64,000 nucleotides of DNA from Corbicula japonica (lineage: Eukaryota; Mollusca; Bivalvia; Venerida; Cyrenidae). Below, in pieces: positions 39,401 to 46,970 of the stretch; position 1 is the first letter of the stretch, and each line of letters opens with the position of its first letter. Both the position numbers and the translations under genes were made by a program. The stretch is taken from contig JAZAYU010000061.1 in assembly GCA_038501625.1 (NCBI GenBank), positions 1,042,303 through 1,106,302 on the forward strand, in the 5' to 3' direction. The notes beneath the pieces were generated by a model. The model was not told the origin of the DNA and made no database searches. It worked only from the letters and a program-made list of their open reading frames with translations.

Positions 39401-42400
39401 GATGATCGTAAAGAAAGGATTTTTTCCTGCGACCATTTTTACCAGAGTTATGGCCCTTTGTTAATTTCAGTTATTAAATCTTGTGGCGTCAACTCCTCCT
39501 AAACTATAAGGCGGATTTCTTTCAAACTTGCACAGATGATCAAGCAGGATGTGTAGATGATCGTAAAGAAAGGATTTTTTCCTGCGACCATTTTTACCAG
39601 AGTTATGGCCCTTTGTTAATTTCAGTTATTAAATCTTGTGGCGTCAACTCCTCCTAAACTATAAGGCGGATTTCTTTCAAACTTGCACAGATGATCAAGC
39701 AGGATGTGTAGATGATCGTAAAGAAAGGATTTTTTCCGGCGACCATTTTTACCAGAGTTATGGCCCTTTGTTAATTTCAATTATTAAATCTTGTGGCGTC
39801 AACTCCTCCTAAACTATAAGGCGGATTTCTTTCAAACTTGCACAGATGATCAAGCAGGATGTGTAGATGATCGTAAAGAAAGGATTTTTTCTGCGACCAT
39901 TTTTACCAGAGTTATGGCCCTTTGTTAATTTCAGTTATTAAATCTTGTGGCGTCAACTCCTCCTAAACTATAAGGCGGATTTCTTTCAAACTTGCACAGA
40001 TGATCAAGCAGGATGTGTAGATGATCGTAAAGAAAGGATTTTTTCCTGCGACCATTTTTACCAGAGTTATGGCCCTTTGTTAATTTCAGTTATTAAATCT
40101 TGTGGCGTCAACTCCTCCTAAACTATAAGGCAGATTTCTTTCAAACTTGCACAGATGATCAAGCAGGATGTGTAGATGATCGTAAAGAAAGGATTTTTTC
40201 CTGCGACCATTTTTACTAGAGTTATGTCCCTTTGTAAATTTCAGTAATTAAATCTTGTGGCGTCAACTCCTCCTAAACTATAAAGCGGATTTCTCTCAAA
40301 CTTGCACAGATGATTAAGCAGAATGTGTAGATGATCGTAAAGAAAGGATTTTTTCCTGCGACTATTTTTACCAGAGTTATGACCCTTTGTTAATTTCAGT
40401 AATTAAATCTTGTAGCATCAACTCCTCATTAACTATCTAAGGGATTTCTTTCAAATTTGCACAGATGATCAAGCAGGTTGTGTAGATGATTGTAAAGAAA
40501 GGGTTTTTCTTACGGCCATTTTTGCCAGAGTTATGGCCCTTTGTTAATTTCAGTGATTTAATCTTGTGGCATCAACTCCTCGTTTACTATTGGATGGATT
40601 TCTTTCAAACTTGCTCACATGATCAAGGTGGATGTGCAGATGATCATAAAGAAAGGATTTTTTCCTGTGGCCATATTTACCAGAGTTATGGCCCTTTGTT
40701 AATTTCAAAATTTTGTGGCATCAACTCCACATTTTTTATTTGGCTGATTTCTTCCAAACTTACACAGATGATTAGACATGATGTCTTAATTGCTGTAAAG
40801 GACATTGCCTTGCAACCATTTTCACCAAAGTTATGGCCCTTTGTTTATGTTAGTCATTAAATTTTGTGGCTCTTACTCCTCATTCACCACATATTGTTAA
40901 TACCTAGTACACAATTTTGTTACAAATGTACTTGCAGCAGTGGGGGCATCAGTGTCCTCAGGACACAGTCTAGTTTTTATTTTGTGTACTCTGGTTAAAA
41001 TTCCAAGAACAAGTTTAACTAAAGTGAAAACTTATTGAGGTTTATATAATTTACTTTGAAACAACCTAAGCAATATTAAAATGCTATTGTCAGTTGGTTT
41101 TCATTATTTCTGTTTCACATTGGCAGTGACCGCAGTGTTTGCTATTTCAGGGCCTTTAGGTGATGACTCAATAAGAACGATAAATGAAGAAGGTGCTGAT
41201 TCAGCTATCAATTTATTTGACTCCTTCGGATCTCAGGGTAATATAGGTCTGTTATTCTTTTATAATGTCTCCCAATCAAAGTGGAGATATAGAGGATATT
41301 TGTTTTTACCAGTGTAAGATAGAAATATATTTTATCAAGTAAGCTCAAGAATTTTGACAAGTGGCAAGGCCACAAGTTAATATATACATAATCCGGAGTT
41401 CATGAGTAAAATACATTTCACAGGTAAAAACAAATTTTCATTTAATTTTGTGCTTTAACCCTTTCCTGGATATATACGCATTTTTACGCATGTGCGACCA
41501 GTGTAGATCCAGATCAGCCAGCACATCCATGTCGTCTGATCAGGATCTGCACTGGTCACATTTTGGTCAGAAATAACCTAATGAATCAAAAAGTGAACAG
41601 TTTAGATCCTGATCAGACGGCGCGGATGTGCCGGCTGATCTGGATCTAAACTGTTCGCCATAGCAATAAAGGTGTATCTGTACAGGAAAGGGTTAAGTGC
41701 AAAATTTGAATGAATTTGAAGGAAAAATTGCAATAAATGGCGCCAAAAATGGTTCTGTATCATGTTACTTCATGTCTTCATATATCTGAGATTCTAAACT
41801 TGAACCCATTTTCTCAATATCTCTTTTGGAATTTAAGTGCATTTGGGTACCAGCGTGAAAAAAACAGTGCAAATTAAAATGATATTCCACTGTTTGAAAA
41901 CAGTGAAACACCACATTTCATTCACTGAGAAAATTCTATCTATAGAATGAAGTCTATTTAAACGTTTCTACAGAAAATAGAACCAAAAATGAGCACAGTG
42001 AGTGCAGGTTTCTATTTTCTTTAAAAACGTCATAGACTCTATTGACTTAGAAGTTGCCCTACATTTGTAGCCATGTGCATGCACAATTGATAATAGATCA
42101 ATCTATTTTGTTCAGTGTAAAATAGAAAGGAGTTCTATTGAAATAAATTGCTAAGGAATTTAAAATTTGACAGCTTCTGATTGGCTACAAAAGTAGGGCG
42201 ATTTCTAAAATTATGGAAAGCATAAAATAAATATTGTTTTCGCCATCTCTGTCTATCATTGTTTTTGCTCTAAGTGATAAGCCTGTTGGTCTGTCCTTCA
42301 CACTTCAGTTTCTTCTCAAGTTTATAACCCAACGTCTTAAAATTTAACTTGATTCGACTTCTTGAGCAGATGATCCCTGTTGTGTTTTGGGGTCAATGGG

Positions 42401-44236
42401 TCAAAGGTCTACAAAGGGCAGAATAGAAATGTCGGGAAGCTTAGATGACTGGCTGACTTGCCAGCTCTATTTCTAGTGTACTGGTTAACATTCCAAAAAC
42501 AAGTTAATAACATAAGTTTAATGCTAGCAATATTAACAATATTAAGTGCTTTTTGGTCATTTGGTTTCATAATTTCTGTTAAACATTGTCGATGGATGCT
42601 GTGTTTGCTATTTCAGGGCCTATTGCTGCTGTAACAAACAAATCCGTAACTGAAGAAGATGCTGATTCAGCTATCAATTTCTTTGCATCCTTTGGATCTG
42701 AAGGTAATATATAAATTTTTATGCCCGCAGCATTTAGTGATTGAAATGTCTGAGTGTACATCTGGACTGAAGGTTATAAAGCTGAGTTTGGAAACCATTC
42801 TCAAATCTCAAGCATCTGATTGGCTGAAATGGCGACCAGTCGCCATTTCAGCCAATCAGATGCTTGAGATTTGAGACTGGTTTCCATGCTCAGTTTTATA
42901 ACCTTGGGCACTGATCTATGATCTCCATTGATTTAGGGTCAAAGGTCATGGTCACATATGCATAATAGAGGGCTAATAGGTTTCTGCTTAGTGCCTCAAT
43001 AAGCCTTTGTCAAAGAGTGTTCAAACTTTACTTGATGATTTGATTATGTGAGTTGGAGACCGTATTGATTTTGTGGTCAGGGGTCAAGGTCACATGTATG
43101 TTATGGCTTTTTGTACCCGGTATACTTTAACTGGTTATTTTTATACTACACCCCTTTAACGTTTGAATAATCGAATACATTTGGTGGAAGAGTAAATGAT
43201 GGTTTTATTGTTGTTGTTTTTTGGTCACCAATTTCATTATTGATTTCAATGTCAAAGGTCAATGTCTCTCTGACACATACTTTGAAATCATTTCCATTAC
43301 AAAATCAACGGACCAATGTTCAAGGTCACAGTCACTTTAGCTCCTGTCTCATATGTATTCATTTATTTTCATGTCCAATTCCAAACAAATCAAGGGAATA
43401 GTCACTTGGGCTTTTGTCCAACACTCATTCATTGATTCTAATCTCCAACCTTATCATTATTGATTTCTAACCAATGGCATATGCTTTAAAAAAAGGCATC
43501 TTCTATGTTTCCCGCTCGAAAACTATATATTAACTGCAGTAAACTATAATTATATCAGGATGCAGTTCTGGATTCTGCTCAGATGTCTATACTCGGTCAT
43601 TGAAAACCTGATTTTGTCGCAGTGTGGTGCTTCTTGTCTTTGGTCTTTAGCCAGCTTTTAATGACTGTCATTCTAAATTGTATTGCATTGAAAATCAAAC
43701 AACAATCTAAATTATAGATTTCGTAAGTTTTAGATGTGAGAAACAACATGAAAATGATCAAAAATTTCGTTGTGTAACTCATTTAGATGATGTTGACAGT
43801 GTTGTATTTGGCTATATGTCATTTTCCACTAGTTGAAAAAATCTACTGAATAAAAACGTTTAAAGTCTTGCAGCTAGCTTCACATTCTTTGTGTTACCAT
43901 TTTATGTAATTTTACTTTCTTATTGGTTTAACCCTTTCCTCCATATATACACATGTGCGACCAGTGTAGATCCAGATCAGCCGGCACATCCATGCCATCT
44001 GATCAGGATCTGCACTGGTTGCATTTTGGTCGGAAATAACCTAATGAATAAACAAGCAAACAGTTTAGATGGATGTGGCGGCTGATCTGGATCTAAACTG
44101 TTAGCCCACGCGATTGATTGCACATGAAATATGCTAAAAATAAAGCAAGCAAATAAAGTGATACAGTATTAAACTTTCAGATAACAACCCCTCTGAAGAG
44201 GTCCACTTCAATTTCAACTTCGATGAATGTTTCTAA
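12405..44236 (+). CDS. SIX6OS1 (C14orf39)-like synaptonemal-complex protein, complete reconstruction
   Basis: Coding exons: 12419-12467, 12994-13050, 13522-13648, 16951-17040, 19751-19844, 20711-20804, 26489-26537, 27104-27227, 28641-28747, 29438-29567, 30442-30739, 31309-31406, 32167-32390, 32888-33018, 33506-33589, 34936-35043, 35729-35868, 37337-37390, 38141-38261, 41151-41237, 42617-42703, 44181-44236. All phases agree, for about 802 residues, stop TAA 44234. The count becomes 21 if the duplicated exon 41151/42617 is counted once. The ATG at 12419 (acaATGg) lies 14 nt after an acceptor. Residues 1-228 are heptad-rich coiled coil ([36 protein letters not shown]). The middle is Pro/Ser-rich, and the end has FDSIF, FDSFG and FNFNFDECF. 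This order matches vertebrate SIX6OS1, which works with SYCE1 in the meiotic central element; human is 587 residues. Another coiled-coil protein remains possible. Weak sites: donor GAAG|gttata (20805) and acceptor atatttaag (32166). Confidence 0.6.
14464..16931 (-). mobile_element. 2.47-kb DNA transposon carrying a THAP / DDE_Tnp_4 transposase relic
   Basis: Terminal inverted repeats CAGGGTTCGACATTAA and TTAACGTCGAACCCTG, flanked by the 5-bp direct repeat TCATA (14459-14463 and 16932-16936). It sits in the SIX6OS1-like intron 13649-16950, and its right edge is only 19 bp before the exon at 16951, leaving tcataaaccttttttgcag as the entire acceptor tract. A hairpin (AAAATGCCCGTATG / CATACGGGCATTTT, 14769-14857) lies inside. 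The only gene in it is the minus-strand transposase described separately. Confidence 0.8.
14890..16249 (-). pseudogene. Broken THAP-domain + DDE_Tnp_4 (IS4/Harbinger-like) transposase
   Basis: Minus strand. Exon 16249-16104 reads as the second half of a THAP zinc-finger domain (LPAI..., [22 protein letters not shown]). A GT-AG intron (16103-15721) leads to exon 15720-, which continues KKADLYD...[11 protein letters not shown], the usual sequence after a THAP domain. Then come a short coiled coil and a helix-turn-helix block ([54 protein letters not shown]) typical of the DDE_Tnp_4 N-terminus. The frame stops at 15059, just before the catalytic region. In another frame VIIDCFEIF (first catalytic Asp), [11 protein letters not shown] and ITPQGSVS follow, so a one-base loss near 15065-15070 broke it; TAG at 14982-14984 replaces an expected Trp. 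The first THAP exon with its CxxxC was not found. Confidence 0.8.
17187..17300. repeat. Dispersed repeat segment (GGCTCGGTTTGATTGAGC... type)
   Basis: AAAAGGGAACTTTGAAAG...ATTGCAGGCTCGGTTTGATTGA...TTCATGGACAGTAATGGAAATG. A sister copy lies at 19484-19606 and a reversed relative at about 538-650. It may be the conserved part of a longer dispersed element; no ends were defined. Confidence 0.5.
17386..19022. mobile_element. hAT-like transposon (TAGTGATG...CATCACTA), 8-bp target duplication, interrupted
   Basis: Short inverted ends TAGTGATG / CATCACTA, flanked by the 8-bp repeat GCGGTGAA (17378-17385 and 19023-19030). Subterminal arms hold CGATTAATCGATT-like words in opposite orientation (17400-17480 and 18925-19000). 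A TA-flanked MITE (17757-18605) sits inside. No transposase is seen. Confidence 0.75.
17757..18605. mobile_element. mariner-like MITE (CAGTGGAGATCCAATATAAC), nested in the hAT-like element
   Basis: Ends read TACAGTGGAGATCCAATATA and, on the right, the diverged complement (GTTATATTGGAT... GCGGAGCTCCACTGTA), with TA outside. The interior (847 bp) is AT-rich with no intact ORF. CAGTGGA...TCCACTG ends are typical of mariner-type MITEs. Confidence 0.75.
19484..19606. repeat. Second copy of the GGCTCGGTTTGATTGA dispersed repeat
   Basis: Direct-orientation copy of the segment at 17187-17300, slightly longer (extra GAAAATATTGCAGG). The two copies bracket the hAT-like element, so they may be the two ends of one older element or of a local duplication. 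Confidence 0.45.
21117..25872. repeat. Pearl-like tandem-repeat element, 147-bp units, split by a 2.67-kb insertion
   Basis: The head TATGCCCCCGCCATGAAATG forms a hairpin with GGCGACGGGCAT and is followed by the CCGTCCGTCCGTC microsatellite. Then come units with AACGCAACTCCTCCTA / AAGTTATGGCCCTTTG, and from about 24600 units of roughly 147 bp beginning GGAGGGATTTCAAAATAACT and carrying AAGGTCAAGGTCACTGTTAC. The tail is GCGGGGGCATCCATGTCCTATGGACACA (25837-25864). This is the architecture of bivalve pearl elements. It lies in the intron between exons 20711 and 26489. The three-phase open frames seen here are by-products of the repeat. Confidence 0.75.
21423..24092. mobile_element. 2.67-kb CAGGGATC...GATCCCTG element inserted in the pearl-like repeat
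   Basis: Inverted ends CAGGGATCAGCCTAGA / TCTAGGCCGATCCCTG (one mismatch), flanked by AATGCT on both sides (21417-21422 and 24093-24098). The interrupted host sequence (CACAATGCTTG...CCTGATATG) resumes cleanly. The interior has a direct duplication about 236 bp apart (TAAAGGGAGGTAATAAAAA at 21925 and 22157), two ACTCTTACTCAGTCGTTAT words (22510, 22538) and a run of GGGAGAAGT / CTTCTCCC words near the right end. The open frame at 23308-23655 has no recognisable domain, so the element is judged non-autonomous. Confidence 0.7.
25873..26102. mobile_element. TTAA-type double-hairpin MITE
   Basis: TTAACCCTTACCTCCCTATG at the left and ATATGTGTGGGAAAGGTTTAA at the right. It abuts the tail of the pearl-like element. 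Confidence 0.75.
26250..26392 (+). pseudogene. Dead tandem copy of the exon at 26489 with its splice acceptor
   Basis: About 142 bp (polypyrimidine tract, acceptor TTTTGTTTTCAG, exon) is repeated directly before the working exon. Copy 1 exon starts 26347 (AAAGAAGGGAATAG), copy 2 at 26489 (AGAGAAGGGAGCTGAG). In the phase required, copy 1 meets TAG at 26358-26360, and its donor position reads GAGTTAATA instead of GTGTAAGT. It is therefore a relic, or a poison exon if spliced. Confidence 0.75.
28276..28457. mobile_element. mariner-like MITE (CAGTGAAACCTGTCTATAAC)
   Basis: TACAGTGAAACCTGTCTATA at the left and GAGAGGTTTTGCTGTA at the right, with TA outside. Words such as GTCCTTAATAGCGGG and CCGTAATATCGAG are typical of this short family. 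About 180 bp, no ORF. Confidence 0.7.
28594..28640 (+). pseudogene. Partial tandem copy of the start of exon 28641
   Basis: GTTACAGAGGTGAACCAGAC (28596) repeats GTTGCAGAGGTGAACCAGAC (28641) after 45 bp, with a CAG acceptor in front of each copy. Read in the phase needed, the upstream copy runs 14 codons and ends at TAG 28638-28640, which is the acceptor of the real exon. Confidence 0.7.
28897..29000. mobile_element. Short foldback element
   Basis: AATATTTTAGGCAGAGTAAA is exactly inverted as TTTACTCTGCCTAAAATATT, with TAGTTAAC / GTTAACTA-like words further out, around a 30-bp loop. Whether it is a MITE or a local foldback cannot be told from one copy. Confidence 0.55.
30442..30739 (+). other. 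Pro/Ser exon with an 18-bp coding repeat (SIX6OS1-like gene)
   Basis: The exon codes for about 99 residues in phase 0. Residues from about 30574 to 30670 form six tandem hexapeptides: [36 protein letters not shown]. At DNA level this is an 18-bp repeat (CACCTACCTCCTAGCTCA type) that has diverged but kept frame. The following exons (31309 to 35868) stay Pro/Gln/Ser-rich, consistent with a disordered middle region. Confidence 0.7.
33940..34340. repeat. Degenerate pearl-like repeat in an intron
   Basis: TGTCCGTCGAACGAATGG...GTCCACAGTCTCAAACAGC, then two units with TTGTCC(A/G)ATCTTCAT(G/T)AAACTT...GAGTTATGGCCCTTTAT about 155 bp apart. The head and tail are eroded. Confidence 0.55.
35185..35427. 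mobile_element. TTAA-type double-hairpin MITE
   Basis: TTAAACCTTTCCTCCATAG at the left and AATGGAGGAAAGGGTTAA at the right, inside the intron after exon 34936-35043. Confidence 0.85.
36040..36765. repeat. Possible old element with ACCAGGTTTT...AAAACCTGGT ends
   Basis: ACCAGGTTTTTATTTTCCAG at about 36052 and TTGGAAAACCTGGT ending near 36752 are weak inverted relatives. Two internal passages with GGGCACTTG(A/T)TGA...AGTT (36173 and 36660) look duplicated. No target duplication was found. Confidence 0.35.
37177..37336 (+). pseudogene. Dead tandem copy of intron end plus start of exon 37337
   Basis: A segment containing TTACTTTGCAAACTTGCCAT, an AT-rich tract, an acceptor and the exon start is repeated after 80 bp. 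Copy 1 acceptor is TTTACAG|GTTGAAGACAATAAC (37257); the working one is TTTGCAG|GTAGAAGACAATAGT (37337). In phase 0, copy 1 reads VEDNNLL then TAA (37278-37280). Confidence 0.75.
37419..37657. mobile_element. TTAA-type double-hairpin MITE
   Basis: TTAACCCTTTTCTCCATAC at the left and ATGGAGGAAAGGGTTTA at the right. It starts 29 bp after the donor of exon 37337-37390. Confidence 0.8.
37981..38113. mobile_element. Palindromic foldback element
   Basis: AGATCATGAAACTGAGATTG...ATCTGATTGGCTGG at the left and its complement at the right, ending about 28 bp before exon 38141. Confidence 0.7.
38320..38457. mobile_element. Palindromic foldback element
   Basis: AAGGTTATAAAACTGATATT at the left and TCAGTTTTATAACCTTGG at the right. 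The central palindrome is slightly expanded (AAAATTTTGCAACTGGTAGC). Confidence 0.75.
38938..40979. repeat. Pearl-like element with a highly regular 155-bp tandem array
   Basis: The head TATGCCCCCACAAAGTGGG forms a hairpin and is followed by the microsatellite GTCCGTCCGTCCGTCCGTAC. About a dozen 155-bp units follow (AAATCTTGTGGCGTCAACTC...CAGAGTTATGGCCCTTTG). Unit starts at 39166, 39321, 39476 and 39631 are exactly 155 apart and nearly identical; the last three or four units (after about 40250) are diverged. The tail is GTGGGGGCATCAGTGTCCTC AGGACACAGTCTAG. It is intronic, between exons 38141 and 41151. Confidence 0.85.
41151..41237 (+). other. Duplicated 87-nt coding exon, copy 1 (SIX6OS1-like gene)
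   Basis: Phase 1 to phase 1, acceptor GCTATTTCAG, donor CAGG|gtaata. It codes [19 protein letters not shown] and [10 protein letters not shown]. Because 87 nt is a whole number of codons, either copy or both can be spliced in without a frame change. Confidence 0.7.
41455..41696. mobile_element. TTAA-type double-hairpin MITE
   Basis: TTAACCCTTTCCTGGATATA at the left and GTACAGGAAAGGGTTAA at the right. It lies in the intron between the two duplicated 87-nt exons. The flank after exon 42617 does not carry it at the same place, so it may post-date the exon duplication. Confidence 0.85.
42617..42703 (+). other. Duplicated 87-nt coding exon, copy 2 (SIX6OS1-like gene)
   Basis: Same length, phase, acceptor (GTTTGCTATTTCAG) and donor (AAG|gtaata) as copy 1. 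It codes [19 protein letters not shown] and [10 protein letters not shown]. The shared core is ADSAIN(L/F)F(D/A)SFGS; the first half has diverged freely, suggesting selection on the aromatic FxSFG motif. Confidence 0.7.
42770..42907. mobile_element. Palindromic foldback element, best-preserved copy
   Basis: The centre is a near-perfect palindrome, GGCTGAAATGGCGACCAGTC meeting its complement. Outer arms are AAGGTTATAAAGCTGAG / CTCAGTTTTATAACCTTGGG. Confidence 0.8.
42908..43450. repeat. Degenerate pearl-like phrases in the last intron
   Basis: Loose repeats of GGTCAAAGGTCATGGTCACA, CATTTCATTATTGATTTC and TCAAGGTCACAGTCACTT. No defined ends, no gene. Confidence 0.35.
43928..44125. mobile_element. 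TTAA-type MITE, right end missing
   Basis: TTAACCCTTTCCTCCATATA at the left. It continues through the first hairpin and part of the second, then fades after GTTAGCCCACGCGATTGATT. It ends about 55 bp before the final coding exon at 44181. Confidence 0.7.
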
Positions 44237-44763
44237 ACCTGGTACTCGGGTGAATGGCATCATTTTCACTCTTCAGGGCTGAAGTAATGGTTGATGATGA
44301 TTTTTATATATATATTTCATATTTATGCAAATTATGTTTGTGGTTTAGCAACTATTGTACTTTTACAGTTTTAAAGATATTGAATAATTTATTTTCTTAA
44401 AAACTGTACAGTAGTTTCTAAATCATGCTGGATATTTGAAAATGTATGACAATTTCGGGTGGATATGTCCAGCATTTCTAGTGTGGAAAAACTCTTTTGA
44501 GGCAAATATTTAAATTCCTTCTTATGGTATTAAAGTTTAGTTTGAGGCAAATATCATGAACAGTTGAAACATTAGATATGGTTTGATTGTGAATAACAAT
44601 ATCTTTATTTATGACAGTAGAAGGTTTGGCATTTGAAATAAAGTTAAATCTTATCAAAATGAACCAGGTTGGAGGTCTTCTTCTTATTTTATTGATGCTA
44701 GAAGTGACCTGTTTGAAACATGAAGTCATGTGCTGAGACCTTTTTAAACTAGTATGATTGAGA

Positions 44764-44936
44764 AATAAATTATGGTGAATAAGTTTCTCAGCTACTATCA
44801 AAATGAGAATAGAATTTTACATTATATCATACTTTTAATTGTTATCAATTGTTTGATGTTAAAATTATTGTTGTGTTATAATTGTTTATGTTATTGTTAT
44901 CTATTATTAACTGTTAAAATTATTATGATAAATAAA
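44764..44936 (+). terminator. Candidate polyadenylation signals of the SIX6OS1-like gene
   Basis: AATAAA occurs at 44764-44769 and again at 44931-44936, about 530 and 700 nt after the TAA at 44234. The second is followed by a poly-A and T-rich tract. Both fit a 3' UTR end; which is used cannot be told. Confidence 0.35.
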
Positions 44937-45599
44937 GAAAAAAACATTTTTCTTTGTTCTTTTTTTTCAGTTTCTAAGAATATAAATATACAGTGAAAGC
45001 ATTAAGTGTGTGAAGCTTGAGTGTTCATGCTTACTTTAAACAACCCAAATGTTTTTCATGTGCTAGTCAACATGATAAAAATCGATTCAAACCATATATT
45101 GCCATTTTAAAATAGTTTCAATTCTTACTGAATATTAAGGATAATTTGTGATATCACAGCCTCTTGAACGGCTGTAAGAACAGCGACATTGACAACAAAG
45201 TAAATGTCAGCACACTTTTTGCAGCACTTAGTGGTAAAACCTGCATTGCTTGACAAGGTCACGTGAACAAAACCATTTGCTGGCAGACCAAATTTGTCAG
45301 CTGCTTTTATTATAGTCGTGCCCCAGACAACATGTTTTCCAATGCAGTAGAAACAGTCAGGCTGTTGTGACTAGATTGTATATGGATAAACGGCGAGCAA
45401 TGACAATGATTTTATTACTACTCTTATGCTCTCCAAGAAATGTCATGTTTGGCGCTGAATAGGCTGATAAGATTGTTAGCGGGCGAAAATCTTCCAGACC
45501 CTTGCTTGAACAAGTAGCATTCAATCTTTATGAAACTTCTACTTTTTGTATATGGGCAACATAATATTATATAGGGTCAAGTTTAATAAGATGTAGAAT

Positions 45600-46403
45600 C
45601 ACCGGTCCTCGATGACAACAATCCAGTTGGTTGAAATTACGGAGTGACTCGGAGCGAACCATTGAGGAACTGAGACTGATTTCAGAACTAGATATTTAAA
45701 AACTTCAAAATTAAATTCAGCCCGTTCGGAGACTGTGATTTGAGACTTGGTCACCTGTTTCAAAAGAAAGAGAGACTTAAAGACCGAAATCTACACCGGC
45801 TCAAGCCAGAGATAAAATATCCAAACTGGTCCTATAAGTTCCATTAAACGTGTGCCTGTGGTTTCAGATAGTGGGAATCCAAGCGCTTTCCTAGGCCCTC
45901 TCAGTAACGTATCCAGTGCATAACACTGATGTAATAGGCGCGTGTTGCTGCCTATACGCAAGTACGCGGCTGAATCCACATGATTCTGACGACTTGTTTA
46001 AGCCAAAGCAGCGGTATGCGTACCCATCTCCGCATTAAAAAATCGTCACCATAATCAAAACACCATTATTTTTTCCGGGAGAGTGCCGGCCCTGTAACAA
46101 TTATCTTCATGAATATAGGGCTAGCTACGTCCTTGCTCAAAAGCCACAAAGCTTGAAATAAAAGTTGCCTCAATGGCGTTTTAAACTAGGGGAAGCTACT
46201 CGTACACTTTACTACCAAATACGGTGACTGTCTATATCGGGTTTATCTCCCGCCGTAAAACTTCGTTAAGGCACGGAAATCGCCGATATTTGACAGTAAA
46301 GAAGCGCCATCTGTTCCTGTGTTTGATGAGTCAACTTTGACATCTGTGTTGTGTATTTCATCGGGATTTTACCTACATTGAGATGCACGTGCGATAAAAT
46401 GGT
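45600..46403 (+). promoter_or_regulatory. CpG-rich segment, candidate promoter and first exon of the downstream gene
   Basis: CpG is far denser here than in the surrounding AT-rich DNA (for example ACGGAGTGACTCGGAGCG, GGCGCGTGTTGC, CGCCGTAAAACTTCG, CACGGAAATCGCCG), and no repeat family matches the segment. At its end GTGCGATAAAATG|gtaagc is a good donor. If spliced to the acceptor at 60673 (tctattttcag) it would form the first exon of the gene at 61825. A short minus-strand open frame (45791-45979) is not convincing. Confidence 0.35.
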
Positions 46404-46774
46404 AAGCACATTTGAATGTTCCACATAGTTTCTTTTCGATACGTAGATTTTGTCATCTGTCAATATATAATTTTTGTATAATCATTATATTTGCATATAA
46501 CAAAGGTTGACAAGCAAGATGTTTTGCCTTTTAAGTTTTATTGGCTGTGTTTAGCTTTTTTCGGGGATTAAGTAAAGTTTAAACCCGCCTTTTGGTAATA
46601 TTTAATTTTCATGTAAATTTTGGCAAGACAGTTGTAAATTACCATGTACCAAACATATGATTGTCTCATACAAATCCTCATTTTGGAATTCTTGCATCTA
46701 GCTCTCTATCTGATATAGAAATGGCTGGTTTTACAGACTGTCTGTAAATTTACAGAATGTCAGTTTATTTATAA

Positions 46775-46970
46775 CCGGCACCTCCGAGTCATCTTCTCAG
46801 GATTTACACTGCTTACCTTTAGATTCATCAGATTATTTCTGACCTGTTGTGTTGAAGATGCAACCAGTGCAGATCCAGATCAGATGGTACAGATGTGCCA
46901 GCTGATCTGTATCTACACTGGTGGCACATGTGTTAAAATGCATTGTATCATACAATGTATGGAGTAAATG
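46775..46970. mobile_element. TTAA-type MITE fragment
   Basis: Middle and right portions only: ATCTTCTCAGGATTTACACTG, GATCCAGATCAGATGGTACA, ending AATGTATGGAGTAAATGG. Confidence 0.5.

Noticed and set aside
45791..45979. Minus-strand 62-codon frame in the CpG-rich block
   Set aside because: High CpG lowers stop-codon density; no splice sites or homology support it.
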